A program made the position numbers and the translations under genes. 64,000 nucleotides of DNA, taken from Lineus longissimus. Lineage: Eukaryota > Nemertea > Pilidiophora > Heteronemertea > Lineidae. Of the stretch, positions 46,201-56,949 are shown piece by piece (position 1 is the first letter of the stretch; the number at the start of each line of letters is the position of its first letter). The notes beneath the pieces are model-generated. The model did not search any database, was not told the DNA's origin, and was given only the letters and a program-made list of their open reading frames with translations. The stretch covers positions 16,182,349 to 16,246,348 of the forward strand of contig NC_088318.1 in assembly GCF_910592395.1 (NCBI RefSeq). Reading direction: 5' to 3'.

Positions 46201-49200
46201 AACTCGTCATTCGGGACATCCTGAAGAAATTGATCACTTTTATAAATTGTTTTATTATCAACACCCAAACCCCACCCTTCACATGAGTATTGTCTGCCCC
46301 AAACACTTTGAGGTGTCATATTTAAGATTTGAAAAAGTTAGAAAAAAGCCTTAACACATCAGAAGAAGTTTGGTTTCATTACAAGAAAAACAACAAATGA
46401 GGTGAAACATCCCCGCCAAAACTTGCCCTGCCCCTGCTGCGCAATCTAGAGAGATTTACCAAAACTCTGCCAACCCAATAGACCTCCTATTGCTTCATAC
46501 CTCAGCAATGCCATTAAGCTCGGGGCCTTCTTCCTGCTCCTCCTCTTCGGCATCCTCTGTGTTGGCTTCACCAGTGTAGTGGAGCTGAGTCTCTGTCAGG
46601 CCAAAATAATGCGGGTGCCACGTCTGCAACGGTTAAAAAAAAATCTGAGAGCCCATACATGCCCTGGCTAGGAGTCTTCTCCTTGATTCGCATTTTATCC
46701 TTACATGTCCTCACTGGTAGGCAGTGGAACTTTAGGACGAGGGGAAAATGAATTTGAAGATGACAATTCAATATACACCTTTCCAGAAATGGGGCGCCAA
46801 GTGTCCGAAATAGTGATGTCATAAGGGGAAACTGGGCCTTATGGTGGAGGGACAAAGGAGATAGTCATGGTTGACCAACACACTTGAATGCCTTTAATGA
46901 CGGACAAGGGGGAAAAAGTTAGTTCCAATGCAAGCCACCAATTTCGGGAAGCATGTATAAAACAGTGAAATTTCTCTAAAGCAAAACGACAACACTAACT
47001 ATACATTCTGTCTTGGCGGTGAAGACAATGTCACAACCTAGTCTCTATCATCCATGCATCATTTGTGCAAAATATCACTTTCTTTAGTTCTTGACACTTA
47101 TTGTGAGCGTTGGCTTGAGCTCCAAAAAAGGCTGTTCGATGTTGATGTTGATGATGATAATGAAGAGTTGGTGATGAAATATGCATTCCATCGAGCAGAG
47201 TTAGGTTGACTTACGTGATTAATTGGGTCCTGGAGGTAGAGGAATCCATACTTCACACAGTTGGCACTGATGTCATTCTCCTGTCCCTCCTCTGTGAAAC
47301 TAAATTTGTTCTCATCCATTCCTTCAGGTAACTTCTTATGCTGTAAAAAACCCATAGTGGCATCAATCGAGTTGGCGTGGAAATGCAAATTAGTCATGAA
47401 TGCTAGTCGATTCATGCAGGCACTCAGATTAAACACTAATATGTGGTTTTGACGGCTTCCACATGCATCTTGCTCTTACCTTGAGTATTATTTTCCTTCG
47501 GAGTTGATTGGGTGAGGGCAGATGGATGGCATCTTTGTCTACTGGCTCAACAACCAGCTCGTCTGGAGAGAAAAGTGTTACAACCATTGAAATGGAAAGA
47601 AGTCATAACAAGAGGCCCAAGGGTCTGGCGCTCAGCTGAAATACATGGGTCAACGTAGAAAACAAGGAAAGTACCATGTAGGTCTCTTTCAACCTCGATT
47701 TTGTTAACTTAATGAGATACGTATATTGTGCACACATAAGTCCTCCCATGGAGAATTTGTCCTCATGATATTGATTCGGTATGAATGAAAATTATAATCA
47801 GGAGTCAGTAAATTCAAAGTGCTGTGCGTAGGAGGTGTCATTTTCACCACCAATAAATACTGTTTTTTGCAAGTTATCTCATTCTCAACTCATTTACAAT
47901 ATCTGTCAACCGACCCGCAAACAAGTGATTTAAATCACTGCGACCTACAATCATGATCATCTGCGGTGCTTGAAACAATCAATATCAAACCTAGCGATTA
48001 CCGGCTTCAACCGCAGACCAGAGATGTTTTTGTCGTATACAGCAGCGAAAATAATTGTTGAAAATAATTTGTTTGCACAGTGCTTTACCTCCGAACACCT
48101 CTTTGAACGCCTTTGCCATGTTTCTCTGTTGCATAAGGCTACAGTGGTTCTCGATGGACAACACCAGAGGTAAACTGAAACAAAAAGGAGGTTACAAGCA
48201 AAAGCTGTATAAAGTTCTTTAGAGAAAAATGTAGCACTTAAGTTTTCCTGTTCGAAGCGCTTTTGGGATACCGTATTATTACCCTGTGCTCAACAGATAC
48301 TAATCAGGGGTTTCAAGGAGCAACCAGAAGGCGCTCACTTGAACTCGGCCGCAGGGGGGTTGGCATTGTTTCAAGGGATCGATGGTACACTTTATGCAAT
48401 GCTCGATGTAAACCCTGTAAAGGGATGACATTTCCATAAAATCTGACCTCGAACTGAGGAACACCCTCGAGGAATGTGGTGCTGGTTCTCAAGGGCAAGT
48501 CCCCTGGTTTACTTACTCCGATTTCACCCAGCAGTGCAGCTTGATTGTATTGAGGACATCTAAAAACTTGATTTTCGACGTAAGAGTATGACCATGATAT
48601 ATGTAGGGCATCTGATCAGGACCGTCCCAACAATCCACTGAAAAAGATTAACAAGATTGTTGACACTGATGATCTTATAGGCTTAACCCTTCTGAGCCTG
48701 ACTTTCAGTTTGTTCTTGGCCTTCTAAGTACTAGCACATGAGTGCCTCTGCACTGATGACAGCAATTTAAGACGACAAGGAGAGTAACAAGAAAAGTCAA
48801 GGATTCCAGGACATTTGAAAGATTTTCTGCTGGGGTAGGCAACGAGTGCCTATCAAAAACACAACAACAACAATGGCAAGAGTGGAGACTACTTACATTC
48901 GATACACCTGCAACCCTCCCTCAGGACCCTGGCGTACGCTTCACAGGAGGACTCACTCGACAGTTGATCCCCGGTCAAATATCTGAAAGGGGAACCACAC
49001 ATTTTACTTACATTATTTCGGGCGTAAGAACAAAAGCATGCTTTATATGTTTTTGGAGTTAGTTATCATGTTGTTCATTAGATAAGAGCAGTCACATTTA
49101 CTGACAACAAGCTGTAAGAACCGATTCTGGTCACCATTCACTCAAATAAATTCATATTTTGAAAGATTTTATCAGTGTAACTCCATATCTGCCAAACGAG

Positions 49201-52200
49201 GACCTTTCACTCACGTGTTATGGGAGGATGCAATCCAGTAATGAGACATGGGGCGGTCGAGATCCTGAAAGACCTTGCTGCATCGATCATCCCAAACTGA
49301 GTTGTGGTGGGAGAAGAGGAACTCAAGGAACTGTCAGTAGAAAAGAACGCATGAGATATAACCCTGACCATTTTCCACTTCTAAACCCTTCCCTTTCTTC
49401 AGTTGGTTGAAAAATTGTCATTAAGACAAATTCTGCAAGCGGTTTTGGCAGAAAGCAAGATATTTGCAATGCCAAACCAGCCATATGTAACAGATACCCA
49501 TAGTGCCACACCCAGTTTGTCTCAGAACAACAAAGCGACACCAACACGTCTGATATACATTGCTAAAATATTCTATAGGATGATTTACTGAATGGAAAAC
49601 CTACACACTATAGTTGACATCCTGGTTGAGTGTTGGAGGGACAATTTTCCTGACTTACCTCCTGAACTGTGAAGTATGGGTTGGCCTTCCTGGTTGGGTC
49701 GTCAAGATAACATGTCATTAGTCTCTGCACTTCTGCCATGTCACTTCCAATTGGGTCCTTCTGTTCCTTGTTGAGAAACGTCTGGAACTCCTCTGGCGTT
49801 ATCCTTTCTCTGAAAGAGAATTGAAAAAGATACCATTTCAGTTCAGATTGGTTGACATCAGAGAAGTACCGACACTCTTTGGTATTCTGACCCCCCTTCC
49901 CTTGGCTTATGTTGTGAGCCATACTGTCGCACTGGTATCTCTGCTTTAGTCAATCTGAAACTTCAAAATCTGGAATTTTAACGAGCAATTTTCATCCGAC
50001 CAAAAATTCACAATTACAAAAACAAACACACCTCTAGAACTCATTGATAAACAACTTACCCATTTCCTGAATAACAATCAAAGTAGTCCTTGAAGATCTG
50101 GAATTGAATTAATAGAAAATAAGGTCTCTTGCCAGCTGCATTCAACATTCATAGTTTTACCAACGACTTGTTTCGAACAAACTTTTTCTCAAAAATCTGT
50201 AGACATTATGGTAGAATCTGGAACACTTATTTCTCTAAACTCACCGAGTCCATAAACATGATGTTATGGTAGAATTTCGAGAACTCATTGAATCCTATCC
50301 CCTTCATCTTATGATCGATCTCTTGGTAGCGCTCCCTCAGCCGATTATTTGACATCTTGCAATTCACCTTGGGAAGCCAGGACTTGATGTCCTTCATCGT
50401 CACGCTGTAAAAAATCATATACGTGCATGTGATGAAAATTGAGATCACACTGCTTTAAAACTTCCGCACGTGTGGGGGTACGTGTAGCATTGTACAATAG
50501 AAAATCATGATGTATAGCATGCATTGTATGCACTGTTATCAAGTACACTTTCCTTAACAGACAACTCTGTTAAAAGGACACCCTAAGGCAATGATTTTGG
50601 TCCTGGATCAACACAGACTTTTACCTCTGTCAGGTACACCTCTATTAGAAGGACACCCTCTGTATAAAGGACAATGATATTGTTTCAAATTGTCCTTGTC
50701 ACTAAATTCTCAAACTTCTGCCTCTGTGATCAGAACAACTCTCTCTTTAGGACAGCATTTGTTAGTCCCAAGGGTGTCCTAAATAGGTTCTACTGTATTA
50801 TACATGTAAGGACAATACATGTAGAAGGACTAACCCAAACCAGTGGTTTGAAGTTTCAGGTAAGATATTAGAATAGACTTAAAGAGAGTTCCTATAGTTT
50901 TATCTAATAGATTTTCTTTGTTGCGTTAAAGTTTTTTATGTTTTAGTACGGTAACGGTAGGGCCTAGAGAGAGAGAGAGAGGTTAGGTTATGAGATGTAG
51001 ATGTATAAGGACACCTCACAAAGACCAAGCAGTGGGACTGAGTTATCAAACCGGGGCATTCTGTTCTCTTCTACACAGGTTTGTTCAGGTTTGTATCTAG
51101 AGGCTGTGCAGTGATGTCATTAGGACAGCCATTTTGGACGCCAATCTGTGCCCTTGGCCCTGGTGACGTCGCCAAAAACGTTGACACGTGTAAATAACAT
51201 CTTGCCTGACATCAACTAGTTTCACCACCACCAATGTTGTCCGGATGACAAAATTTGCCACATGGCCATGGGTCAATAATATATTTGATATCCGATGTCA
51301 ACTTTTACTGTGATGACGTCAACTGCACAATCTCTATTTGCAGAGTTCAGATGTTATAGCCGTCAAACATATTCCGAGAAATAAGATCAAAGATAATCAT
51401 GGTAAAATGAAAGTGACAGTACCCTGGATTTGAATACCAAACTGTTTCAATGCAAAACCCCCACTATTCATCTTAAAATCCTGCAATAGACACCACTTTT
51501 ACTGCAAAAACCATTAGAGTTGCAGCAAAAAAGTCATGTTGATTCAAAAAGAAATGTGTATTTAGTGGCTATTGCATCTGAAATCTTTCATTTCTAACTA
51601 CTGGTTATGTTAGCAGCAAGTAAATCTGTGACGCAGTGTTACTACACAAAGTTGAAATTACCTTAGCTCTTTTTCATGCTTCTTACTGAAATGACCAAAG
51701 TCCCCTGAGAAACTCGCTACTGATCAGACTGAAGCGAATGATATCAACAATACTGACAGATTTCCCAACTCAAACCCGAGGGAAAACATTCCTTTATTTA
51801 GTTCACTCCTATTCCTAATGCGACTCCTGACAGCGACGGCGACAACCTAAGCTGCAGCATTGTGCCCAGTTCCCATGTGGCCTTGATACAAGGCATCACA
51901 ACATGTGTATTCTGCTTACAGTACCCACTAATGACGACTGACCTGTTTGAGCGCTCCATTGAGTTGAATTCCTTCCATAACCAGCGATCCACCTGAAGCA
52001 CGTAACTTGACGACTGAGTATCTTTCACGAGGTACTCCAGGCCATTCAGCCAGATTCTGTACTCATGGGCGTCAGTCGCTGAAGCATAAGACAATTCATA
52101 AAGACAATGCTATTCGTCTGACTGAAACTGCCATCCAGCATCATCCGTCAAGCTCCAGAACCCACAGGGAAAGAGAAGAAGGGAAGACCCAGAAACTAAC

Positions 52201-55200
52201 AGTTGGCGATGGGACCTCAAGAGTGACATGAATACCATCTTGGCAAGAACAGGAGAGGATCGCCAGTGACAACTTAGACATATTAGTTTAAAGAGACATG
52301 TTTCAAACTATATTTTGTAATGAAGGAGAAATTAAGAGTTCCAAGATAAACTGTACACATGTCAGAAAGAGTTGCCCCCTCTATCACATACAGGCTGTAA
52401 AGTCATGCCAGGATAGGGAGTCGAACCTACGACTTCAGAGGTGACAGGCGCTGATGTCAATTTTGAATCATAGGTCTTGCCACTGTGCCACTCTGACAGC
52501 CTAATTGTACATCTCGATACATGCGTCTTCTTTCTTTACACAGTACATACATAACGTATTTGGCCATACTAACAAATCTCATACAATACCCTTCGTCAAC
52601 ATTGGATTCTGGGAATGCACTAACCCCAATAATAAAACCTGTTTTTTCTGGTATTAGTTTGGTTTCACACAAATCAAAATATTGGAATATTTCCTTTGTT
52701 GGACCTTTAGATAATGCCTGATGATGGTTTTAACTTTCTTTGAGTGATATTTCCCAATAAAACCATTTCCATGGAGACCAGGGGAGTACTCACCAACAAG
52801 AGATAGTGTCTTGAGTCTAAACTCACTGCCACTGAATATCACAAAGCATAAGCCTGCATCAATTTTCTTCGCTTCATCTGGCCACTTTTCAAAATCCCTC
52901 GAATTCTTTGATGGGCGAATTTCTTTTACTTCTCGCAGGTCAACTGAAGAGAAGAAAGTAAAAAGATAAAAATACCAGTCGGGGATACCGGCTGAAAGAG
53001 TGCTCATTACAAACTATTGTATTGATAAAACAGTCACCTAATTTTTACTACTAAAAATAACTTCCCAAAATGGAGGTCTGTACCAGACTTATTTCTGATG
53101 AGTGAGGAAGATGACTGTCAAAGTTTCGCTAGAACTTGTCGTCTTGCTTACAATATCAGTTGACAAAACCATGCATTACCCCAGTGACAGACAGCCTCTA
53201 GAGGCGATCGTAGCTACACCAGTAGCCCATTAACCATAACCATCTTGAATGATCGATGACATCACAGACTTTGTTCAGAGTGATAATGTTTCGTATGCTG
53301 AGCACGTACGGTAACTCATTCAGCTAAGTTTTTAGCATTGTGACACACTTTCCTACAATTGAAGTGCATGGTTCACAAAGGTACCTAGCTTAGAGTTTTT
53401 AGAAATTATGTTTTCCCACTATTCAATCAATTTCAAAACCTTTAGTTTGGTGGGTTTTGAAAATGCTTTTTCTGTCCCTAGAGTCTAGACCCTTTTGTTA
53501 CGGGACAATTTGGACAACATGTATGTTCACTATCACTACTGGGATCACTGTAGGTATTTTGGAACCTTTTTTCAAAGAGCTATATACTCTAGAAACTAGT
53601 CCCAATAAACAGCTGGTAAGAAGAAGTAGGTTACTAACTTATCACTTTCCAATTAAAACATCTGTAAAGTATTATATAAAATATCAGTGAGGGTGTACAG
53701 CAGAAATGTTTTAGAACAGTCACAGCCTGTGGATACTACAGGATTTTAGAAATCATCCACGAACATGTTAACACGCAGTGACATTTCTCCAAGCCAAAAA
53801 CTGGAGAATGAATTCCCCAGATAGCTGAGAATCATATCAGGCCTCCCACTCCCAGTCTGCCGAGCTTGCCTGTCAGAAAATTTACCAACTAGCGCACATT
53901 TGGGATGTTTTTCTTGTGATGCAGCCCTTCTCCCAGGCCTCAAGAAGCACTTTCCAGGACAGTCTGCTCGGTAAGTTGAAAGGCCTGATTGAGATTCTCG
54001 CCTATTCATTCTCCAGGGTGACAAAGGCGATGTAGTTGAAAGCATTTGTGCCAGGGACTGTCTATGTACCTGCCGTGGCTTTGTTGTAGAAGTCACAACA
54101 CCATGATATTATAGTTAGGGAAAGCGTGCAGCAATTTCAATGTGTCAACAAGCTGACACTTTGTCCATTCATCATGTCTTACCCAAAGGAGAACTGTAAC
54201 TACCTGTTAGGTAAAATATTTTTGTTCACTGGTACATAAACTTCATTCAGACAATGTCATGGCAAAACCCAAAAATGGACCATGGAACCCAATAAAGATA
54301 AATGATTATTGATTCTGATCAATGTCATTATTGTCAGTCAAAAAAACAATTATTTCTGGACCAGGTTTTCCATGAAAATGGGAACGGAATAAACACTAGA
54401 GTAGTTCAATCACCAGACGTGTCAACATGATGAAAATTGATCTGTTAAAAACATATTCAACACCAAATTTCACATTTTTAACAGACAGTGCAGGCGTTTA
54501 AAAATCTTTTAAGTACGATGATGGAGGCTGTTTCCAGGTTTCAAACTCCCAGACAAGGAGAATGTTTTGTTATTTTGTGTGGGAAATCTCATTCTCAATC
54601 ATGGGGACACATTTCTTCACTTGTTCAGCTTATTTGGGGAAATTTGTCAAGCTCGAATAGGAATTGGATCACAAATCTTTTGGGTTTTTTACATGTAACA
54701 TGAAACAAACGCTACATCAGTACACTGTGACTGTACAGTCGTGTATGACAGGTGAATAAATCTTTATAATTTTGAGAAACAAATAGTTCAATGATTCCAC
54801 AGTACAGATAGTAAAAATGTAGCCTAAATCTGTATGTAACCACAAAAAAATGCCCAAGATTCAGTCACAAACTGACACAGCCAAGCATGCCTGACAGGGA
54901 GGGTTGTCAGTTTCTGCCTCAGTTCGGTTAAGTTTGTCCGACTCCAATGTCCAGCTTAATAATAAAATGAAAAGGAAAGCTGCAAGTCATTGTTTTTGGT
55001 GATTTGTTTTGTTAACTGACATCTTGGTTGGTCTTTTATTTAAGATCGCCCAGCTCCGATGGGTGCTATCTTAACTGTACCGGGTATACTAAGGCAAAAC
55101 AAACGAGTCAATCAAGAACGGACTGCGAAAGTATATCACGACTCGTTTGCTGCTGGACGACAGCCAGTTTATCGTGACTCTCAACAGCTTCCTCCAACTG

Positions 55201-55514
55201 GTACAAAGTTTACTATAGTAAGACGTTGAAGAATACGTACCAGCACCCTCTGGCCTGTTACCCTGCACACGATACCAAACAAGTTGCCGTGTCTCCATTT
55301 TCACTTGGAACATCCTCCTTTCTGGCCTCTTCGGAAAGAACTTCGTCATGACCATCCCCTGCTCCATTCTCCTGACATCACCGATAGCCGCCTCCGACAT
55401 GATCAGGGGTCCTCCATTAGGCAGACTAGAATTTGAGGAGGAGCTGCTGCCTGGGTACATTGAGGAAATCCCATTGATGATTCTGCTCAAACTCCCCCCT
55501 CCAGCAGTCGCCAT
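40220..55514 (-). CDS. PLCG1: Phospholipase C gamma
   Basis: Twenty-eight coding exons, all in phase, give about 1296 aa (human PLCG1 is about 1290): 55241-55514, 52794-52943, 51943-52078, 50245-50404, 50060-50097, 49659-49809, 49215-49330, 48897-48982, 48517-48637, 48089-48174, 47480-47562, 47215-47340, 46501-46623, 46051-46220, 45420-45620, 45091-45231, 44678-44930, 44279-44385, 43772-43914, 42882-43036, 42599-42692, 42244-42462, 41950-42098, 41621-41738, 41159-41317, 40918-41006, 40544-40728, 40220-40277. Domain order: PH, EF-hands, X box (catalytic His in IASSHNTYLTGDQ and IYHGHTL), split PH, nSH2 ([10 protein letters not shown]), cSH2 (GAFLVRRR), SH3 ([17 protein letters not shown]), second half PH, Y box ([21 protein letters not shown]), C2, coiled tail. 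It hydrolyses PIP2 to IP3 and DAG downstream of tyrosine kinases. Linker tyrosines (AFYGNED, NLYSEPN) match the regulatory Y771/Y783 region. Human PLCG1 and PLCG2 are both similar; the invertebrate gene is probably the single ancestor-like copy. Confidence 0.97.
41759..41963 (-). repeat. 38-bp tandem repeat duplicating a PLC-gamma 5' splice site
   Basis: Units begin at 41759, 41797, 41835, 41873, 41911 and 41949, exactly 38 bp apart. The unit at 41949 is the real end of the C2-domain exon (…CTAACTGTTACT followed by GTAAGT on the minus strand). Three further units (41911, 41873, 41835) carry the identical exon end and the identical GTAAGT donor. The two outermost have decayed donors (GTTAGT and GTAATT). 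Using any downstream copy adds 38 nt and brings in an in-frame TAA within the first unit. Confidence 0.93.
43080..43740. repeat. 15-copy minisatellite, 43/44-bp unit, in a PLC-gamma intron
   Basis: Fifteen copies of GTTTACAGCAGAGGCCCAAG followed by AAAAGTGAGAATCAAGAGTTAAAT lie between the SH3/linker exon (43772-43914) and the second half-PH exon (42882-43036). A 43-bp variant (CAAGATAGTGAG) alternates with the 44-bp form (CAAGAAAAGTGAG) in the first eight units, forming an 87-bp dimer, then the 44-bp form takes over. The array begins about 45 bp upstream of the 42882-43036 exon's acceptor side. Confidence 0.93.
45854..46013 (-). pseudogene. PLCG1: Decayed duplicate of the PLC-gamma nSH2 exon
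   Basis: This 160-bp block lies 37 bp downstream (in gene direction) of the real 170-bp nSH2 exon (46051-46220) and is clearly its copy. It starts after a TAG acceptor (CGCCTGTAG) and ends at a GTAAGT donor, like the original. It encodes [14 protein letters not shown]… and, after a 1-bp deletion, FLLRESE and VGDFSLS. A 9-bp deletion removes the HGRL part of the first helix and the 1-bp deletion breaks the frame. Inclusion alongside, or in place of, the real exon leads to an early stop codon. It is either a dying alternative exon or a poison exon. Confidence 0.9.
47607..47650. mobile_element. Second copy of the AACAAGAGGCCCAAGG repeat end
   Basis: AACAAGAGGCCCAAGGGTCT followed by GGCGCTCAGCTGA matches the left end at 35473-35505 with one or two changes. 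Sequence beyond this does not match the first copy by eye, so the interior differs or the element is truncated. It sits in the PLC-gamma intron between exons at 48089-48174 and 47480-47562. Confidence 0.55.
50540..50800. mobile_element. Candidate MITE with imperfect inverted repeats
   Basis: ACCTCTATTAGAAGGACACCC (about 50637-50657) and its near reverse complement GGGTGTCCTAAATAGGT (about 50772-50788) form an inverted pair. Further partial copies (ACTCTGTTAAAAGGACACCC near 50562; CTCTGTATAAAGGACA near 50658) lie on the left side. The pattern is that of a small inverted-repeat transposon, in the PLC-gamma intron upstream of exon 50245-50404. The exact ends were not determined. Confidence 0.4.
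52385..52503 (-). mobile_element. tRNA-derived SINE in a PLC-gamma intron
   Basis: Read on the minus strand, GTCAGAGTGGCACAGTGGC gives a Pol III A box (TGGCACAGTGG), and GTAGGTTCGACTCCCTA gives a B box (GGTTCGACTCC) about 60 nt later. Spacing and unpaired ends argue against a working tRNA gene. It lies in the intron between exons 52794-52943 and 51943-52078 and shares the gene's orientation. Confidence 0.55.
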
Positions 55515-56107
55515 CTTGTTTTTTCCCTGTCAAATTTCTGAACAAAATCCGACCATTTATGGACGAATTGGTGCGTCTTACAGAATCAGATGTTTTTTAG
55601 CACGAATGTGCAGATACATAAAGATGAAATCAACACGACAATTAATGTTTTTCGTTGTAACTATAACGTAAAGCAAGTAAATAACACAATTTTCGCTTGA
55701 CTTCCAGGTTCCAAGACTTGCGCCCTGTACTTCCTGTCATGTTTTGTTGTCTTTTCCTCAGGATAGATGGCGCCACCGTACAGTCGGCACCTCCAATAAA
55801 AATCATGAAATGTTCCAATGAGATGCATTTTTTTCCTTTTTCTTTGACAGTTCTGCACAGAACTTGGTTAAATAACTAAAGTCTTACAATGATACTGAAA
55901 GATATTGAGAATCTAAGAAATGACAAGCTATCGAACTTGCGAAACAAAGTCCATTCAAAAATCCACAAAAAATCCACAGTTTAGACCTACCCCTGTACAT
56001 TTTGTACAGTGATACATGTAAAAAGCTTTAAAGTCACTTTTATGACAAGTCCCATGGTCAAATTACAAATTTTCATCGCATAACACTCAACTCACAACCT
56101 GTAAACA
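55515..56107. promoter_or_regulatory. Shared head-to-head promoter region of PLC-gamma and IMPACT
   Basis: The start codons of PLC-gamma (55514, minus) and IMPACT (56108, plus) are 593 bp apart and face away from each other, so both promoters lie here. An ETS-like ACTTCCTGTC occurs at about 55729-55738. The PLC-gamma start AAGATGGCGAC resembles a YY1 element. No TATA box could be assigned. Transcription start sites are not visible from sequence. Confidence 0.6.
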
Positions 56108-56918
56108 ATGGAAAGTGAGGACAACATCAGCAGACAGGTCAAAAATATATCTTGTTTTTTTTCTAGAACGAGAACATCATCGTCCAAGGGGGTGCGCACG
56201 TGCTGCGTGGTATGGCGCAAGCCATGATTACCAGGCCAAGGTTCCTGTACTCAAATAACCAAGTCGCCAATGTAGGATAGCACGGTCAGACAGCAAACGG
56301 CAGTTAAACTTCATGCAAAAGACACGTAATCGCCACGTCATCATTCGTATTTCTTTTTTGTGAAAAACTTGTCATGCGACCTAGGCTAAATGGCAAAAAA
56401 CGCATGACGTGGCGATAACACATGTACGACGTCATCTGACGTTGGCAGATCCGTCGGTCTTGTTTTGTGTTACTTTGGTCTTTGCAATTTGCATACTGTG
56501 CGTGGTGTAACTGACCTCCTCCTTTGAGCGTGGAAAAGCGCCATACGTACAAATGACAATTATTATTACTATTTATTATTATTATTATAATTTGGCGCAT
56601 TAATTCCCAATCGTAAATCTTGAAAGCAAATCTGCTTTTGAAAGTAAGCTCGAGCAAGCATTTAAATTCTAGTAATTCTTCATTTCATTCCTTTCTTGTT
56701 GCAGGCTGACGAGATCGAAGCCCTCTCTGCAATCTACGGAGACGAATGGTGTGTCATTGATGAGGATGCTCATACATTCTGCATCCGCATTGACAAGGAT
56801 GAAGACGCCAAGAAAAATGCTCAAAAATTGTCCGTGTGTTTACAGGTGAGTGTTGAGAAGAGTTACGATTGCCAATATGCGAGACATGGAATTTGTAAGG
56901 TTCGCAAGAATGGAGGGG

Positions 56919-56949
<31 letters not shown>

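Noticed and set aside
52385-52503. Functional tRNA gene
   Set aside because: A and B boxes are present, but the acceptor ends do not pair and the spacing is too long.
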